A stretch of 64,000 bases of DNA from Gottfriedia acidiceleris. GTDB taxonomy: Bacteria; Bacillota; Bacilli; Bacillales; Bacillaceae_G. The notes below the pieces were generated by a model. It saw only the letters and a program-made list of their open reading frames with translations. It searched no databases and was not told the DNA's origin. Position 1 is the stretch's first letter, and each line of letters starts with the position of its first letter. Shown in pieces: positions 62,491-64,000 of this stretch. The position numbers were made by a program, and so were the translations under genes. The stretch covers positions 124,001 through 188,000 of the forward strand of contig NZ_NESS01000003.1 in NCBI RefSeq assembly GCF_002128425.1, written 5' to 3'.

Positions 62491-62865
62491 TTATGCAAAG
62501 AAGTGAAAACCTTGTGGTAATCTAAATCCTATATATAATAAAGCTAAAATAAATACTGTAAAAATAGTTGCAGGAACAACCATTTTACGATGTTTCTTAG
62601 AAGACACTGTGAAATATTCAAAAACACCTAACATAAGAATACCAAGTGTCATTTTTACGTTATAAAGCATCATCATATCAGACGGCATATTTTCTTTATT
62701 AGAAATATGAATAAATAAATACAATCCAGTTCCTAAAATAACGAAGTATAAAAGACGTAAAATCATATGAGCAACTTTAACATTCCAACCATTCTTGTAT
62801 CCGTGCCCAACAATTAAAGCTAAAATAATAGCGATTACCCACGATGTAATATGTAAGTGAATCAT
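62491..62865 (-). CDS. yisL: YisL family membrane protein (UPF0344)
   Basis: 124 residues from the ATG at 62865, seven bases after GGAGG. Four hydrophobic helices; begins MIHLHITSWVIAIILALIV and keeps AHMILRLLYFVILGTG, the YisL pattern. Uncharacterised membrane protein of bacilli next to yisN as in B. subtilis. Confidence 0.9.
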   Translation of the reverse strand: MIHLHITSWVIAIILALIVGHGYKNGWNVKVAHMILRLLYFVILGTGLYLFIHISNKENMPSDMMMLYNVKMTLGILMLGVFEYFTVSSKKHRKMVVPATIFTVFILALLYIGFRLPQGFHFFA

Positions 62866-63259
62866 TTCATTTCCTCCCAAATATATATTCTAAATAATCA
62901 TAACATAAGTGCTTGAATAAGGAAAAATGTAGATGAAATGGAAATAGAAAAGATTTAAAAAAATTCACAAATTGTTCAAAATATAAACTGTGATTTTATA
63001 CCTATTCGCCGTTATATACAGCATGACATACTATTCATTTTTTTTAATCATAAATTATATTAATCTAGGATTGTAATCTACTGTCGAAAATAAATTCATT
63101 ATTACCTATAGCTCCTTACAATTCGACACTCCATATAGTTTATCCTACAAAAACCTTTCAATTTCCACTATCCAAAGATTGAATGAAGGTGAATATTGTA
63201 GTATTTTGTAAGTTTTACACTTCTTTTAGCGAATGTCTTTTCATATGAAAATGATTTTG

Positions 63260-63533
63260 TATAATAGCATTACATACATCGTGAGACCTAGACATAATTC
63301 CCTATTCTTGAACAAAGTTGGTGACTAAATTGCTGCTTCATGTTATAGAGAAAAAACGGGCCCGAATGGTATATTACGCGGGACGATATGGCTTTACGAA
63401 CAAGAAAACAGTTTTATGTAGCCAGGAATTGGACAGGCTCATGAATATGATCTCGACCTTTACCTCTTCTAAAAGGAGAGCTTAATAGCTAGCCTGCAAT
63501 TAGTTTTTCTAATTGCAGCTAGTATTTTTTTTG
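63260..63533 (+). ncRNA. Candidate structured RNA upstream of gerPA
   Basis: A TATAAT at 63260-63265 would start a transcript near 63272 that ends in a very strong terminator: CTAGC.TGCAATTAG/CTAATTGCA.CTAG (63492-63522) followed by eight T. In between, local hairpins can be drawn: CCCG/CGGG at 63361-63384 and GGCTTTAC...GTAGCC at 63391-63424. The stretch has no ORF with a ribosome site and is less AT-rich than its flanks. No known riboswitch, 6S, SRP or T-box signature was recognised. The -35 is poor. Confidence 0.5.
63492..63532 (+). terminator. Strong terminator 140 bp upstream of gerPA
   Basis: Hairpin TGCAATTAG/CTAATTGCA with outer CTAG/CTAG extension and an eight-T run. It belongs to no identified gene; see the candidate RNA. 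Confidence 0.85.
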
Positions 63534-63611
63534 CTCTCCTTATTTCCCCTTCACTCCTTTTCTTCTATATATATAAAATTAATACTTCTTAACAATACAT
63601 AGTCTACAATC

Positions 63612-63639
63612 ACGTTTTAGGTTAAATGGCCATATAATA
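63612..63639 (+). promoter_or_regulatory. Sigma-K promoter of the gerP operon
   Basis: CATATAATA (63631-63639) fits CATAnnnTA exactly, with AC at 63612-63613, 17 bp upstream. gerP of B. subtilis is a sigma-K operon, in line with this. Confidence 0.78.
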
Positions 63640-63672
63640 CATAATCATAAAAAGAATAAAGGGTGTACAGTC

Positions 63673-63894
63673 ATGCCTGCTTATGTTGGAGTAATTAATA
63701 TTGTCAGTATCGGTAGTAGTGGTGTAGTAAATGTGGGTGATGCATATAATATCATACCTAAAAGTAGTGCTCAAACGTATGCCGGTGCTGGTTCGTTTAA
63801 TACAGGTGATAATGTAACAGTTTATAACAATAAAAGTATTTCGAACGTATATGATCAAGATCAAGTTGATCAACCAATGGTCGGCAATATGTAA
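63673..63894 (+). CDS. gerPA: Spore germination protein GerPA
   Basis: 73 residues. The GerPA/GerPF family start MPAYVGVINIVSIGSSGVVN and SSAQTYAGAGSFNTGD are clear. As the first gene after the promoter and directly before a gerPB, it is gerPA. GerP proteins are needed for normal permeability of the spore coat to germinants. Ribosome site AAAGGGTG is somewhat far from the ATG. Confidence 0.93.
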   Translation: MPAYVGVINIVSIGSSGVVNVGDAYNIIPKSSAQTYAGAGSFNTGDNVTVYNNKSISNVYDQDQVDQPMVGNM

Positions 63895-63907
63895 AGGAGG
63901 ATGTCGT

Positions 63908-64000
63908 TTGAATATATATATACACCAAACAATTATTATTAATCAGCTAAAAACTGGTGGGATCGTAAACTCATCTGTTTTTCAAATTGGAACATCAGGA
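63908..64000 (+). CDS. gerPB: Spore germination protein GerPB, 5' part
   Basis: The first 31 residues are visible (MNIYIHQTIIINQLKTGGIV...), cut by the window end. Start codon TTG at 63908 behind AAAGGAGG. The N-x-Y-I-x-Q-T-I-x-I-N pattern is that of GerPB. It lies 13 bp after gerPA, so the hexacistronic gerP operon probably continues to the right. Confidence 0.85.
   Translation, partial: MNIYIHQTIIINQLKTGGIVNSSVFQIGTSG

Noticed and set aside
63260-63533. T-box or other known riboswitch
   Set aside because: ATGGTATATTACGCGG only loosely recalls the T-box GGTGGTACCGCG; no specifier domain and no downstream synthetase or amino-acid gene.
63622-63873. 83-residue minus-strand ORF
   Set aside because: Antisense of gerPA, Thr/Ile-rich, no ribosome site.

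Overview
The window is a low-GC (about one third G+C by eye) stretch of a Bacillaceae chromosome, Bacillus in the broad sense. Evidence for this is spore-coat and germination genes (cotO, a CotY/CotZ-family gene, gerPA/gerPB), SpxA, MecA, SpxH, the sRNA RoxS, a tRNA-Trp T-box, AGGAGG-type ribosome sites, and gene order that follows the Bacillus subtilis blocks yjcH-yjcG-yjcF-yjcD, fabI-cotO-cotZ, prpE-yjbO-nadK-relQ-yjbL-yjbK-yjbH-pepF-coiA, mecA-yjbE-spx, opp-trpS-yjbA-yjaZ-fabF-fabH-yjaV-yjaU-yjzD-yjzC and asnO-yisN-yisL-gerP. Species differences (missing oppA, med-comZ, yjbI-yjbJ; repeat arrays in those gaps) suggest it is neither B. subtilis nor B. cereus.

Layout. 1-675: C-terminal part of a tyrosine integrase ending beside a tRNA-Val(GAC) gene, the likely right end of an integrated element. 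0.8-5.7 kb: small membrane protein, a repetitive DUF6944-like protein, a two-gene Ktr potassium uptake unit, an EamA exporter. 5.8-10.1 kb: yjcH/yjcG/yjcF and the UvrD-like helicase yjcD. 10.1-14 kb: sporulation and coat cluster. 14.3-16.6 kb: fabI with a FapR operator, and a RodA-type SEDS protein. 16.7-21.2 kb: prpE, then a compact yjbL-relQ-nadK-yjbO operon, and yjbK. 21.2-30.1 kb: a 20-21-bp repeat array, spxH, RoxS with a Rex box, pepF, coiA, cardiolipin synthase, mecA, a TerC protein, spx. 30.6-38.1 kb: a small membrane protein, a striking 52-bp tandem-repeat array, oppBCDF without oppA, a DUF3899 protein, and trpS under a T-box. 38.3-45.1 kb: yjbA, yjaZ, fabHF with a FapR operator, yjaV, yjaU, yjzD, yjzC. 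45.2-52.8 kb: HAD phosphatase, BsuPI lipoprotein, DUF421 protein, two YitT paralogues flanking a DUF3941 micro-gene, yitL, yajQ, a LacI regulator. 53-56.6 kb: a membrane-anchored amylase-like protein that has lost its catalytic residues, divergent from an intact neopullulanase-type enzyme. 56.6-58.4 kb: amtB-glnK with a TnrA/GlnR box. 58.7-64 kb: CAP-domain secreted protein, asnO, yisN, yisL, a candidate structured RNA, and the start of the gerP operon with a sigma-K promoter.

How it fits together. Proteolysis adaptors and their target share the region: SpxH delivers Spx to ClpXP and MecA works with ClpCP. Fatty-acid elongation genes at two loci both carry FapR-like operators. RelQ, NadK and the Rex-boxed RoxS RNA link the region to nucleotide and NAD(H) physiology. 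Coat genes share a small beta-rich repeat module. The most novel-looking signals are the 52-bp array (31058-31600, with two apparently co-varying hairpins per unit), the catalytically dead GH13 protein, the 20-21-bp array at 21.4 kb, and the unassigned structured transcript upstream of gerPA. All functional statements rest on reading the sequence and on memory of the families; no searches were run.
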